Below are positions 47,869-57,193 of a DNA stretch of 64,000 bases, one piece after another. Made by a program: the position numbers and the translations under genes. Within the stretch, counting starts at the first letter, position 1. The number at the start of each line of letters is the position of its first letter. The stretch is from Clostridium sp. K13 (lineage in GTDB: Bacteria > Bacillota > Clostridia > Clostridiales > Clostridiaceae): contig NZ_JAASHM010000018.1 in the NCBI RefSeq assembly GCF_019734195.1, forward strand, positions 1-64,000. Reading direction: 5' to 3'. Under the pieces are notes generated by a model, which saw only the letters and a program-made list of their open reading frames with translations, was not told the origin of the DNA and did no database searches.

Positions 47869-48351
47869 ATGAAGAAAAAAGTTGTATCATTATTAATATG
47901 TTCAGCATTAATGATGGTTGAAGGTGTTACTACTTATGCACAAACTTTAAGTGTTAGTCCAGCAGATGGTAATAAAACTACAATAGAAGCACCTTCAGAA
48001 AATAAAGAGCAAAAGAAGGAAAAAGAAACTTCACAAGCTCCAGAAGAAAAGAGTACAGAGGATAAATGTAAAAAGACTTCTAAGGAATCATCAAAAGATG
48101 ATATAGAAGACACTTCAAGTAATCCTTGCAAGAAGAAAAAAAAGAAAAAAGATAAAGAAGATAAAGAAGATAAATGCGAAGATAAATGCAAGGATAAATG
48201 TAAGGATAAATGCAAAGATAAATGCAAAGATAATGTAAAGAAAGAAGAAACTAAATGTAAAGATAGCAAAAAAGAAGAAAATAAATGTAAATGCAGAGAT
48301 GAAGAGCAATCTGAAAAAATAGAAAAATCTTCAGAAAAAGCTGCTGAATAA
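47869..48351 (+). CDS. Secreted Lys/Glu/Cys low-complexity repeat protein
   Basis: About 160 residues. A signal peptide (MKKKVVSLLICSALMMVEGV, cut near TYAQ) is followed by a Lys/Glu/Ser-rich region and then four to five tandem DKCK units (codons at 48169-48228), with more Cys after them. The start is the ATG at 47869, after TTGGAGG; the in-frame TTG at 47854 is part of the RBS. The mature protein should be unfolded, highly charged and able to bind metal or form disulfides. No family recognised. Confidence 0.65.
   Translation: MKKKVVSLLICSALMMVEGVTTYAQTLSVSPADGNKTTIEAPSENKEQKKEKETSQAPEEKSTEDKCKKTSKESSKDDIEDTSSNPCKKKKKKKDKEDKEDKCEDKCKDKCKDKCKDKCKDNVKKEETKCKDSKKEENKCKCRDEEQSEKIEKSSEKAAE
48169..48228 (+). 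repeat. Tandem 12-bp repeat inside a coding gene
   Basis: Five consecutive copies of GATAAATGCAAG-like units (variants end GAA, AAG or AAA; one has TGT for TGC), coding DKCK/DKCE. They are preceded by two shorter GATAAAGAA units. Copy number is likely to vary between strains. Confidence 0.88.
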
Positions 48352-48360
48352 TATATTATT

Positions 48361-48404
48361 AAATTCTCCTAGTATAGGTATTCTTAGACTAGGAGAATTT
48401 TTTT
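48361..48404. terminator. Bidirectional terminator
   Basis: AAATTCTCCTAGT pairs with ACTAGGAGAATTT, with T on one side and A on the other, between convergent genes. Confidence 0.87.
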
Positions 48405-48411
48405 GAATTTC

Positions 48412-49149
48412 CTAGGAAATTAAATTTACAGCATTGCTTAGTACTTTACCGATAGAATCATTAATAACTAAATCAGCTTTATTATCAGCTGAAGTTGAAC
48501 TCTTATTAATAAGTATTAGATTTTTACCATTGAAGTAATCTATAAGTCCAGCAGCAGGATATACAACTAAAGAAGTACCACCAATAATTAAAGTATCAGC
48601 ATTAGCAATAGCTTGAACAGAGCCTCTAATAGTATTATCATCTAATCCTTCTTCATATAAAACTACATCAGGTTTAACTCTTCCACCACATTTAGTACAA
48701 GTAGGCACACCTTTTGATTCTAAAATAAATTTTTCGTCATAAAATGCATTACAACTCATACAGTAATTTCTTAAAACAGAACCATGAAGTTCAAATACAT
48801 TTTTACTACCAGCAGCTTGATGAAGTCCATCTATATTTTGAGTTATAACAGCTTTTAATTTACCCATTTCTTCAAGTTTAGCAAGAGCCATATGTGCAGC
48901 ATTAGGTTTTGCTTCAGGATATATTAGTTTAGCTTTATAGAAGTTAAAAAATTCTTCTGGATATCTTATATAAAAACTATGAGATACTAATTGTTCAGGA
49001 GTAAATGTTATATTAAGTTTTTCATTAAATAATCCATTAGAACTTCTAAAGTCAGGGATTCCAGATTCTGTACTTACACCAGCTCCACCGAAAAATACAA
49101 TATTATCACTATTTCTAATGATTTCAGCAAGTTGTTCTATTTTAGTCAT
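48412..49149 (-). CDS. cobB: NAD-dependent protein deacylase (sirtuin)
   Basis: 245 residues, typical for class III/U bacterial Sir2. NAD site GGAGVSTESGIPDFRS, TQNIDGLH and catalytic His in ELHGSV are intact. The zinc ribbon is C-x2-C ... C-x2-C (CMSC, CTKC), then GRVKPDVVLYEE. It removes acetyl or other acyl groups from lysines with NAD+ in the cytoplasm. RBS GAAGGTG on the minus strand. Convergent with the Lys/Cys repeat gene. Confidence 0.94.
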   Translation of the reverse strand: MTKIEQLAEIIRNSDNIVFFGGAGVSTESGIPDFRSSNGLFNEKLNITFTPEQLVSHSFYIRYPEEFFNFYKAKLIYPEAKPNAAHMALAKLEEMGKLKAVITQNIDGLHQAAGSKNVFELHGSVLRNYCMSCNAFYDEKFILESKGVPTCTKCGGRVKPDVVLYEEGLDDNTIRGSVQAIANADTLIIGGTSLVVYPAAGLIDYFNGKNLILINKSSTSADNKADLVINDSIGKVLSNAVNLIS

Positions 49150-49445
49150 ATAATCACCTTCCTAATTATTTTTAATAAATTTATTATCTCACAAAAATAA
49201 TATTAAATAAATTATTATAAACTCTATTAATTAGGGTAATATGACCTTAGAGGGAAGTGAATTTATAATTCTAGTTATTTTCAAAAGTATATAATAATAA
49301 CTTCTTATGGTTAATGTCTAAATAAATATAGCTTCTAAGTTTTTAAACTTAATATACTTTCTTTAGAGTAACATAATATATGAACTTTACATATTATATA
49401 TTATTAGTTATTAAATGAATAATAATATATAGGAGGAGTGCGAAT

Positions 49446-50063
49446 ATGAATTCTTCATTATTAATAATAGTTTTATTGTTACTAAACCAATCTAATAAAG
49501 ATGATTCATTGTGTCAATCAGATTTGATACAGTTAATTATTATAATTATATTAAAATATTTAAATGATCAAAATTCAGATAATGAAGATTGTAATGATAA
49601 TGCTTTATTATTGATATTGTTGTTACTTTTATTTGGCAAAAATAATAATTGCGGTAATTGTGGTAATTGTGGTGGCAATGATAATATGGTTCTTGAAGCA
49701 GAAGGAACAGGTGTAGTATATTCAAAATCCAATATGATTTTTTCTAGTATAATAGAAAAAGATTATGATACAGTTGAATATGCAAATGGGATTTTAAAAT
49801 TTAAGAAACAAGGTACCTTTATGTTTGATTTTGAATTAGAAGTTGAAGGAACTGATTCATGTATGAGATATGTAAGCATTGAAGCTATTTACCCACCTGC
49901 AATTATGTATAAGAATGGGGAATATACCAATGCTAATGAAAAGAAAACTTTAGTTTTAAAAACAGCTTTTTGGGCAACTCCTGGAAAGGAATACAGAATT
50001 CTAGGTGAATCATGCAGTAGAATGACTTATACTGGTAAGTTAACTATAAGAAGGATATCTTAA
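49446..50063 (+). CDS. Possible spore-surface (exosporium-like) protein with Leu/Ile tracts and a beta-rich C-terminal domain
   Basis: 205 residues. The N-terminal 65 residues alternate short hydrophobic tracts (SSLLIIVLLLL; QLIIIIILKYL; LLLILLLLLFG) with Asn/Asp stretches, then a Cys/Gly/Asn linker (NNCGNCGNCGGN). The C-terminal ~125 residues are beta-rich (ILKFKKQGTFMFDFELEVEG; TPGKEYRILGES; YTGKLTIRR), resembling TNF/C1q-like or BclA-type C-terminal domains. RBS GGAGGAG. A short hairpin lies in its leader. The preceding 49150-49445 has no other gene. Function is inference only. Confidence 0.6.
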   Translation: MNSSLLIIVLLLLNQSNKDDSLCQSDLIQLIIIIILKYLNDQNSDNEDCNDNALLLILLLLLFGKNNNCGNCGNCGGNDNMVLEAEGTGVVYSKSNMIFSSIIEKDYDTVEYANGILKFKKQGTFMFDFELEVEGTDSCMRYVSIEAIYPPAIMYKNGEYTNANEKKTLVLKTAFWATPGKEYRILGESCSRMTYTGKLTIRRIS

Positions 50064-50171
50064 ATTTAATATCAAAGAACCAACTCTGCTATAATATAGT
50101 ACTTTAGTCTAAAGTATAAAAAATAAATACTATAAAAGTAAATATTTCTAATATAATAGAATCTAAAGGGA

Positions 50172-50205
50172 AATGGAACGTCACTATGGACGTTCTATTA
50201 TTTTT
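50172..50205. terminator. Terminator between convergent genes
   Basis: ATGGAACGTC pairs with GACGTTCTAT, followed by TTATTTTT. Confidence 0.7.
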
Positions 50206-50209
50206 AAGA

Positions 50210-51841
50210 TTATGATGTTATTCCTAAATTAGAAGAACACTTAAAGTCATTAATTATATCATTAAATATTTTTCTAAGAGTTTGTCCAATTTTTATATAA
50301 GCTTCATCATTTAAGTTAGCAAGGGAAACTCTAAGTCCCCATCTTGAAGAAGCAAAACCATCACCATTTAAAAGAACAGTTGAATAATTATTTGCTAAAT
50401 CATATAGAATATCAAAAGGAGTATAATTACTTTCGATAAACTTTGATGCTGCATCACCATGTTCAACTCTTGCCCAATCTAAAAGATTTATTTCTGTATA
50501 ATATGATGCATAATGAGGATCATTAAATAATTCAACTTTTAATCCATCGCACAATAATTCTTTACGCTTTCTACATATAGATTTAGTTAAATTTTTATAT
50601 TTATCGTTAGAATCAATTAATGCAAAAGCACAGAAAAATGCCATTTGTACTTGTTGAGGTGTTGAAAGACCAGCTGTATGATTTAAAGCAACTTGTCTAC
50701 TATCAGCAACAATTCTATCAATAAAAGAAACACTTTCAGGATTACAAGATAGATGGCAGTATCTTGTATTTAAATTTGCCTTATGTATTTCTGGAAGGTC
50801 AGAAATAAGTTTATTATAAATATTATTTTCATTAATCATAACTGCACCAAGTCTCCAGCCAGTTACTCCAAAATATTTTGATAATGAATAAACCCCAATA
50901 GTATTAAATGGTAAATAACTAATTATAGATTTGAAGTTGTCTACAAAAGTACAGTAAACATCATCCGTAATAATCATTAAATTAGGATTATAGTTATCTA
51001 CTATATTTTTAAGTGATTTTATACAAGTATCGTTTAATGCAATAGAAGCAGGATTATTAGGATTAACAATAAATACTGCTTTAATACTTGTATCCTTTAA
51101 TTTGTTTAATTCTTCTTCAGAATATTGATAAGTTGGTATTCCATTTTCATCAACTTCATTTGCATGAATATTAATTACATCAAAATTATAATGAGGTAAG
51201 TGAGGTATTTCTAAATAAGGAGTAAAAATTGGTGTCATAAGTGCAATTTTATCTCCTTTATTTAAAAGATGATTTTTTTCTAGTGAGTCGAAAATATAAC
51301 ACATTGCAGCTGTACCACCTTCCACTCCAAAAACATCAAAGTTACTTTCAAATTGTGAGCAGTCACATAATTCTTTAAGTAAATATTTATTAACTATTTT
51401 TTCTATATGTATAAGCATTCTATCTGGAACTGGATAATTATCTCCTATTATTCCATCTGCTAATTCAAAAATCCATTCATCTTCATGAAATCCAAGGTTA
51501 TTTATTCCATAATTATAAATTTCTTTTATTAAATTTATTCCTGGCAATGAAGGGTTATCATTAATATATTCTAATAATCTTTTAGCAATTCCATCTTTTT
51601 GAACCATTCCAGCTAAATCATCTATGTTTAATGATCTTTGTGTTTCAGATATAGCAAATTGTCCAAATGTAAAGAATGCTTGTCTAGGGGTAGCTGCTGT
51701 CCAGTTAGGATTACCTCTACCAGCGTCTAATATAGTATTATTATTTAGTTTAGCTAACTTTAATAGTTTATCCTTGAACTCAAAAGGACTTACTTTACCA
51801 TAAATGTTTCTAAGTTTTTCTTTAGTTAATTCTGTATTCAA
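50210..51841 (-). CDS. asdA: Aspartate 4-decarboxylase (bifunctional aminotransferase)
   Basis: About 543 residues, the usual length. The protein is a fold-type I PLP enzyme: the Schiff-base Lys is in YSLSKYFGVTGWRLG, and DAGRGNPNW and VNPNNPASIALN are typical. AsdA converts L-aspartate to L-alanine and CO2, with minor aspartate aminotransferase activity. The frame is open from a GTG at 51874, but AAAGGAG lies inside that extension; the next in-frame start is a TTG at 51841 (10 bases after), giving MNTELTKEKL. With a suitable antiporter it can drive a proton-motive cycle; none is seen nearby. Confidence 0.92.
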   Translation of the reverse strand: MNTELTKEKLRNIYGKVSPFEFKDKLLKLAKLNNNTILDAGRGNPNWTAATPRQAFFTFGQFAISETQRSLNIDDLAGMVQKDGIAKRLLEYINDNPSLPGINLIKEIYNYGINNLGFHEDEWIFELADGIIGDNYPVPDRMLIHIEKIVNKYLLKELCDCSQFESNFDVFGVEGGTAAMCYIFDSLEKNHLLNKGDKIALMTPIFTPYLEIPHLPHYNFDVINIHANEVDENGIPTYQYSEEELNKLKDTSIKAVFIVNPNNPASIALNDTCIKSLKNIVDNYNPNLMIITDDVYCTFVDNFKSIISYLPFNTIGVYSLSKYFGVTGWRLGAVMINENNIYNKLISDLPEIHKANLNTRYCHLSCNPESVSFIDRIVADSRQVALNHTAGLSTPQQVQMAFFCAFALIDSNDKYKNLTKSICRKRKELLCDGLKVELFNDPHYASYYTEINLLDWARVEHGDAASKFIESNYTPFDILYDLANNYSTVLLNGDGFASSRWGLRVSLANLNDEAYIKIGQTLRKIFNDIINDFKCSSNLGITS

Positions 51842-52125
51842 AATTGAATGTCTCCTTTCAGGGTGTATAAACACTGAAATATTTCTTGCATTTAATAATT
51901 TTATAACATATTTATTAAAATTAAAATAGTAAATATTACTTTTAGTAATATGATAAAAAATATATAGGAAATTTAGTTTTATCTATTAAATTATCATAAA
52001 ATTAAGGTATTAAAAAATGAAATGTTAAAAAAAACATACATATATTATTAGGTTATAACTTAGTAACACTGTATAATTTCATTCATATAATGGATTTAGA
52101 ATATATAAGTAAAAGGATAAATAAT

Positions 52126-52384
52126 ATGAAAAATAAGTATAGATTATCAACAATTATTTTTAGCGTAGCATTAATTTTATCTATAAGTACTATATATACA
52201 GATAATCCTAAAGCTATGACAATAGGAGAAAACTTAAAAGCAAAAAATATTTATTTAGCTAGTAAGGCACAAGAAGAGACATATTATAGAGTAATAGCAG
52301 GAAGTTTTAAAGATAAAGATAATGCAAATAATAGAGTAAAAGAGTTTAGGATATGAAACCTTTATAGATGTTTATATTCAATAA
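52126..52384 (+). pseudogene. Small secreted SPOR-domain protein, frameshifted
   Basis: ATG at 52126 after AAAAGGA, then a signal peptide (LSTIIFSVALILSISTIYT) and a SPOR unit (YYRVIAGSFKDKDNANNRVKE). The frame then stops at 52354-52356, but the frame one base over continues LGYETFIDVYIQ to a TAA at 52382-52384. This matches GYKDTFIEIYKKN of the amidase at 19185. One extra T in the TTT at 52345-52347 explains the break. Only the SPOR part is present, with no enzyme domain. The preceding 51842-52125 shows no other gene. Confidence 0.75.
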
Positions 52385-52386
52385 TA

Positions 52387-52421
52387 AAAAATGGTGAAGA
52401 GTAAAATCTTCACCATTTTTT
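52387..52421. terminator. Bidirectional terminator
   Basis: AAAAATGGTGAAGA pairs with TCTTCACCATTTTT around a 6-base loop, flanked by A and T runs. Confidence 0.88.
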
Positions 52422-53289
52422 AATGAGTTAAAACTTCAACACCAGTTTCAGTTACTAAAACAGTGTATTCCCATTGTGCTGAAGGATAGCCATCTTCAGT
52501 TAAAACTGTCCAGCCATCAGAATCATCAATAAATATATCAGGAGTTCCCATATTTATCATAGGTTCTATTGTAAATACCATACCAGGAACTAATAGCATT
52601 CCAGTACCTTTTTTACCAACGTGAGAAACAAAAGGAGTTTCATGGAATTCAAGACCTATACCATGACCACCAAATTCCCTAACAACAGAATAACCGTTAG
52701 CTTCAGCATGTTTTTGTACAGTTTCAGCTATATCACCTAAATATCCCCATGGTTTTGCTGCTTCTAAACCTTTATCTAAACACTCTTTTGCAACTCTAAC
52801 TAGCTTATCTAAATCAGGATGAACTTCGCCTATTTTGAACATTCTAGATGCATCTGAGAAATATCCATTATATATAGTAGAAACATCTACATTAACAATA
52901 TCCCCTTCTTCTAAAATTACATTTTTACTAGGAATACCGTGGCATACTTCATCATTTACAGAAGTACAAACACTCTTAGGGTATCCTTGGAAGTTAAGTG
53001 GAGCTGGAATTGCACCTTGTGATACTGTGAAGTCATGAACTAAAGTATTTATGTCGTCAGTTGACATTCCTGCTTTAATATTCTTACTAACTAAGTCTAG
53101 AACAGCAGTGTTAATAGCAGAGCTTTCCTTTATTTTTTCAATTTGCTCTGGTGTTTTAATTATATTTCTAGGTGGTACTATATGCCCCTTTAGTCTATAT
53201 GAGTTTATTTTTTCATCAAATTGAAGATGACAATTTTTGTATTTTTTATTACTGCCACACCAACAGTGGTCATTTCTATTAAGATTCAT
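52420..53289 (-). CDS. map: Methionine aminopeptidase type I with N-terminal SEC-C zinc motif
   Basis: 289 residues. An N-terminal SEC-C motif (CWCGSNKKYKNCH, residues 9-21) precedes the catalytic pita-bread domain. Metal ligands are in NVDVSTIYNGYFSDASRMF (two Asp), GHGIGLEFHE (His), FTIEPM (Glu) and QWEYTVLV (Glu). It removes the initiator Met from nascent proteins. This longer SEC-C form is common as a second MAP in Firmicutes, beside the ribosomal-operon copy. RBS AAGGAG. Confidence 0.93.
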   Translation of the reverse strand: MNLNRNDHCWCGSNKKYKNCHLQFDEKINSYRLKGHIVPPRNIIKTPEQIEKIKESSAINTAVLDLVSKNIKAGMSTDDINTLVHDFTVSQGAIPAPLNFQGYPKSVCTSVNDEVCHGIPSKNVILEEGDIVNVDVSTIYNGYFSDASRMFKIGEVHPDLDKLVRVAKECLDKGLEAAKPWGYLGDIAETVQKHAEANGYSVVREFGGHGIGLEFHETPFVSHVGKKGTGMLLVPGMVFTIEPMINMGTPDIFIDDSDGWTVLTEDGYPSAQWEYTVLVTETGVEVLTH

Positions 53290-53438
53290 CTTTTTATCTC
53301 CTTGTATCTATTTTTATACTTTTATTATAGTACTTTATTAGTAAAAATGAAAATAATTAATATAATAAATAAAATAATTGTATATTAGTAGATTAGTATT
53401 TTATAATATAGTTAAAAAGACTTGAAAGGGAAAACATT

Positions 53439-54224
53439 ATGAAAAATGGGATATCAAATGCAAAAAAATACATATATACTTCTTTTATAATTGGAGGTAT
53501 ATTATTGATTTTATATTATTTATTATTAAAAGTAATGTTTGGATTTGTTGCTTTTTCTAATATGTTTTGTATATTAGGAATAATTATACTTATTTATGGA
53601 TATGTTGAGCTAAAGTTTCAAATAGATTTTTGGGGAAGGATACCTAAAGGTTTAAGAGGGATAATTAAGCTTTTATTTTGGATAGGATTAGTAATATTTA
53701 TAACAGTTGAGAGCGTTATAATTTATAATGGAAATCATTATGATACTGAAAAGCCTGATTATTTAATTGTTTTAGGTGCAGGCTTAAGAGGAGATAGGAT
53801 AAGTACATCATTATTATATAGATTAGAAACAGCCTTAGATTTTCATGAGATGTATCCAGATTTAAAAATAGTTGTATCTGGTGGACAAGGAGAGGGTGAG
53901 AATATAACGGAAGCAACTGCAATGCGTAATTTTCTAGTTGATAATGGTGTTGATTCAAGTTTGATTATCATGGAAGATAAATCAACAAATACATATGAAA
54001 ACTTTTTATATAGTAAACAAGTATTAGAAAATAAAACTGGAAAAGAGGATTTTACAGTAACAGTAGTATCTAATGGGTTCCATATGTATAGGGCAAAGTT
54101 TTTAGCTAAAGAAGTAGGATTTAATGTTTATGGTTATCCAGCACCATCACATAAAGCTTCAGCATTGGTATTTTACGTAAGAGAATTCTTTGGAGCAATA
54201 AAAGCATATATATTTAGGCAATAG
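53439..54224 (+). CDS. YdcF-like membrane protein (DUF218)
   Basis: 261 residues. Three N-terminal membrane helices are followed by a DUF218 domain (YLIVLGAGLRGDRISTSLLYRLETAL; KIVVSGGQGEGENITEA; MEDKSTNTYENF; TVVSNGFHMYRA). The family (YdcF/SanA/ElyC) acts on the cell envelope and lipid-carrier metabolism, without clear chemistry. RBS GAAAGGG. Confidence 0.87.
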   Translation: MKNGISNAKKYIYTSFIIGGILLILYYLLLKVMFGFVAFSNMFCILGIIILIYGYVELKFQIDFWGRIPKGLRGIIKLLFWIGLVIFITVESVIIYNGNHYDTEKPDYLIVLGAGLRGDRISTSLLYRLETALDFHEMYPDLKIVVSGGQGEGENITEATAMRNFLVDNGVDSSLIIMEDKSTNTYENFLYSKQVLENKTGKEDFTVTVVSNGFHMYRAKFLAKEVGFNVYGYPAPSHKASALVFYVREFFGAIKAYIFRQ

Positions 54225-54269
54225 TAAAAGTAATTGAGGAATATTATTTATACTCCTCAATTACTTTTA
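54224..54269 (+). terminator. Terminator of the YdcF-like gene
   Basis: AAAAGTAATTGAGGA pairs with TCCTCAATTACTTTT around an AT-rich loop; T-rich sequence follows. Confidence 0.85.
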
Positions 54270-54399
54270 TTTATATAAAAATAAATATTGTAACAAAATA
54301 TGGGAAATGTGTTGTTTATTAAAATGATAAAAAATATACTATAGATATGAAAAAAATTAGGAGGCTAAGTTAAGATAAAAAATATAAGGGGGAATTGAT

Positions 54400-55287
54400 A
54401 TGTATATTATAGAGACTAAGAATTTATGTAAGTCTTATGGTAAAAATAGAGGGATAATAGATATTAATTTAAAAGTAAAAGAAGGAGAAATCTTTGGCTT
54501 TGTAGGGCCTAATGGAGCTGGTAAATCAACTACTATTAGAACAATTTTAAATTTTATTTTTCCAACCTCAGGTTCAGGAAAAATATTAGGTAAAGATATA
54601 GTAAAGGAAAGTAGTGAAATTAAAAAATATATTGGATATGTTCCAAGTGAAGTAAAATTTTATGATGAAGTTAAGGTCAAGGATATAATAAAATATTCAG
54701 CAAGTTTTTATGAAGGCGTAAATAAAGAGGAAGTAGATAATCTTTATAAAATATTAGATGTTGATATCAATAAAAAAATGTCAGAGCTTTCTTTAGGAAA
54801 TAAAAAAAAGGTAGCTATAGTTCAAGCATTAATTCATAATCCTAAGTTATTAATATTAGATGAACCAACAAATGGATTAGATCCATTAATTCAAAAAAAA
54901 TTATTTGAATTATTAGAGGAAGCAAAGAAAAAAGGAACTACAGTATTTTTATCATCACATAATTTAGTTGAAGTAGAAAATCTTTGTGATAGAGTTGCTG
55001 TTATAAAAGAAGGAAGGATAATTGACACTATAGTTATAGAAAAGTTAGTAAAAAAATCTGGGTTAAAGATAGTTGTAAAATCAAAGGAAATAAATGAAGG
55101 TAAAGTAAAAGAAATAGGAGGACAAGTAGTATCTAAAGAAAATAATGAGATTATATTTCATTACAACAAGGATATTGATACTTTGGTTAAGCAGCTTTCA
55201 AAGTATAAAGTAGAAAAATTATTAATTAGTGAACAAACACTTGAAGATACATTTATGAATTATTATGAAAGGAGAGGTGAGAGATAA
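54400..55287 (+). CDS. ABC-2 type transporter ATP-binding protein
   Basis: 295 residues. Walker A GPNGAGKSTT, Walker B LLILDEPTNGLDP, and a divergent signature LSLGNKKKV in place of LSGGQ. The H-loop is SSHNLVEVENL. A C-terminal accessory region (~60 residues) is typical of drug/antibiotic exporters of the CcmA/BcrA type. It powers the permease that follows, whose ATG begins one base after this stop codon. Substrate unknown. Confidence 0.92.
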   Translation: MYIIETKNLCKSYGKNRGIIDINLKVKEGEIFGFVGPNGAGKSTTIRTILNFIFPTSGSGKILGKDIVKESSEIKKYIGYVPSEVKFYDEVKVKDIIKYSASFYEGVNKEEVDNLYKILDVDINKKMSELSLGNKKKVAIVQALIHNPKLLILDEPTNGLDPLIQKKLFELLEEAKKKGTTVFLSSHNLVEVENLCDRVAVIKEGRIIDTIVIEKLVKKSGLKIVVKSKEINEGKVKEIGGQVVSKENNEIIFHYNKDIDTLVKQLSKYKVEKLLISEQTLEDTFMNYYERRGER

Positions 55288-55288
55288 A

Positions 55289-56104
55289 ATGAATATATTT
55301 AAATTTGAATTTAAAAGATTATTAAAAGGTTCTATTATTTGGGCCTTAGTATGTAGTGCTATAATTGTAATGTTTATGCTATTCTTCCCAAGTATGAAGG
55401 ATATGGGGATACAAGAATTAGTAGGATCAAAATTAGAGGCATTACCAGAAGCTTTTTTAGAGGCTTTTAATATAAGTGGAGCTACTGATTTTAGTAATAT
55501 TGCTGATTTCTCTGCTTATGTACTTCAATATATAATAATGGCAGGTGGTATATATGCAGCTATACTTGGAGTATCAGCATTAGTAAAAGAAGAAAGTGAA
55601 GGAACTATTGAATTTCTATATTCTAAGCCAATTAGTAGAAGTAGTATAGTTACAGCTAAACTTTTAGCTAGTATAGTTATATTTTTTATATTTATAATCA
55701 TATTAGGTGTTGTAACTATGATTTCGTCATTAATAGTTAAACCTGAAAATGTAGAAAGTATCAATTTACTTATGGATATTAAGACATTATATATAGGAAT
55801 GGCATTAATAGGATATATATTTATGGCTATAGGTTTTTTAATATCTGTATTTGTTAAATCATCAAAACAAGCAATACCAATAGCTTTAGGAGTGTTTTTT
55901 GCAAGTTATGTAATAGGTATTTTTTCTAAGTTACAAGATAGATTAAATAGCTTAATTTATTTATCTCCTTTTGATTATGCAACTCCATCAGAAATAATTA
56001 AAAATGGGTTTGAAATAAAATTTATAATAATAGGATTATGTATAATAATACTTTCAGTAGTAGCAACCTATACTATATATAGTAAAAAGGATTTTAATAT
56101 ATAA
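55289..56104 (+). CDS. ABC-2 family permease
   Basis: About 271 residues with six membrane helices (IIWALVCSAIIVMFMLFF at the start; SALVKEESEGTIEFLYSKPISR as the conserved cytoplasmic stretch of the ABC-2/NatB type). It forms the membrane half of an exporter with the preceding ATPase. The frame is open from an ATG at 55265, but GGAGAGGTGAG lies between it and the ATG at 55289, which is chosen. Confidence 0.9.
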   Translation: MNIFKFEFKRLLKGSIIWALVCSAIIVMFMLFFPSMKDMGIQELVGSKLEALPEAFLEAFNISGATDFSNIADFSAYVLQYIIMAGGIYAAILGVSALVKEESEGTIEFLYSKPISRSSIVTAKLLASIVIFFIFIIILGVVTMISSLIVKPENVESINLLMDIKTLYIGMALIGYIFMAIGFLISVFVKSSKQAIPIALGVFFASYVIGIFSKLQDRLNSLIYLSPFDYATPSEIIKNGFEIKFIIIGLCIIILSVVATYTIYSKKDFNI

Positions 56105-56117
56105 AATTAAATTTAAA

Positions 56118-56155
56118 ATACCATCGAACTTTAGTTAGGGTGGTATTCATTTTTA
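56118..56155 (+). terminator. Terminator of the ABC-2 operon
   Basis: ATACCATCGAACT pairs with AGTTAGGGTGGTAT, followed by five T. Confidence 0.8.
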
Positions 56156-56251
56156 TAAATAGAAATATAAATGAATAAAAACATAATTAAAGATAAATAA
56201 TTAGTATATGTGAGTTTTTTTATGTTGATAAAAATATTGTAGGAGGGAGTT

Positions 56252-57109
56252 ATGGTTAATAATTTTATTTTTAATGAACCTATAAATAATATAGTTAAGA
56301 AGAGGAAGTCAATAAGAACTTATAATACTGAAGAAATATCTAGTGAAATAATTGGAAAACTTAATGATTATATAAGTGAAATTAATGGACCATTTAAAGA
56401 AAATATAACCTTTAAAATATTAGATGTTAAGGAAAGAATAAATGGGGCAAAACTTGGAACTTATGGAGTAATTAAGGGAGCAAACAAATTTATAGCTGCA
56501 AAGGTAAAAGATGGACAATACTCTTTAGAAGAATTAGGATATGAGATGGAGTCAATAGTGTTATATGCTACATCAATGGGGTTAGGTACGTGTTGGATAG
56601 GGGGAACCTTTAAGAAGGGACAATTTGCAAAGGCAATGCAAGTACAAGAAGGTGAAATATTACCTATAGTGTTGCCTATAGGATATGAAAAAGAAAAAAA
56701 GAGTATTATTGATAAAACTATGAGGTTAATAGCAAAGTGTGAAAAAAGAAAGGCCTGGAATGAAATGTTTTATTTTAGGGATTTTTCATGTCCATTAACA
56801 CAACACTATACTTTAAATGGATTCAAGGATGCATTTGAAAATGTAAGATTAGCGCCATCTGCAATAAATAAACAACCTTGGCGAATAGTAAAGCATGGAA
56901 ATGAATTTGATTTTTATGTAAATGAAGATAAAGATGAAAAAAAGGAAACTAGTTATGATATTAAGAGAATTGATATGGGAATTGCAATGTGTCATTTTGA
57001 ATTAACTTGTAAGGAGCTTGGAATTAAAGGTAAGTTTAAAGTTGGTTCTCCTAAGATAAATGATGCACCTAATAATTATAAGTATTTAATAACTTGGATT
57101 AAGGATTAA
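56252..57109 (+). CDS. Nitroreductase-family flavoprotein (TM1586-like)
   Basis: 285 residues, two nitroreductase-like halves. FMN-binding signs are KKRKSIRTYN near residue 18 and the helix ELGYEMESIVLYATSMGLGTCWIGG; the second half has LAPSAINKQPWRIV. This fits the PF14512 (TM1586) type, in which one chain carries the two-fold repeat. It probably reduces a quinone, nitro compound or other electron acceptor with NAD(P)H. RBS GGAGGGAG. Confidence 0.85.
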   Translation: MVNNFIFNEPINNIVKKRKSIRTYNTEEISSEIIGKLNDYISEINGPFKENITFKILDVKERINGAKLGTYGVIKGANKFIAAKVKDGQYSLEELGYEMESIVLYATSMGLGTCWIGGTFKKGQFAKAMQVQEGEILPIVLPIGYEKEKKSIIDKTMRLIAKCEKRKAWNEMFYFRDFSCPLTQHYTLNGFKDAFENVRLAPSAINKQPWRIVKHGNEFDFYVNEDKDEKKETSYDIKRIDMGIAMCHFELTCKELGIKGKFKVGSPKINDAPNNYKYLITWIKD

Positions 57110-57193
57110 AAAAATATAAATTTTTATAATACTACAAAATATGAAGTCATATAATATTTAAAAGTATAAAATATGTTTGGAGGAATGGAGTTT

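Noticed and set aside
48169..48228. CRISPR-like tandem repeat
   Set aside because: Units are 12 bp with no spacers and lie inside a coding frame.
47934..48309. Long minus-strand open frames opposite the Lys/Cys repeat gene (HLSLHLSLHLS-type product)
   Set aside because: They are complements of the 12-bp repeat, with no RBS and a non-protein-like composition; the plus-strand gene has a signal peptide and RBS.
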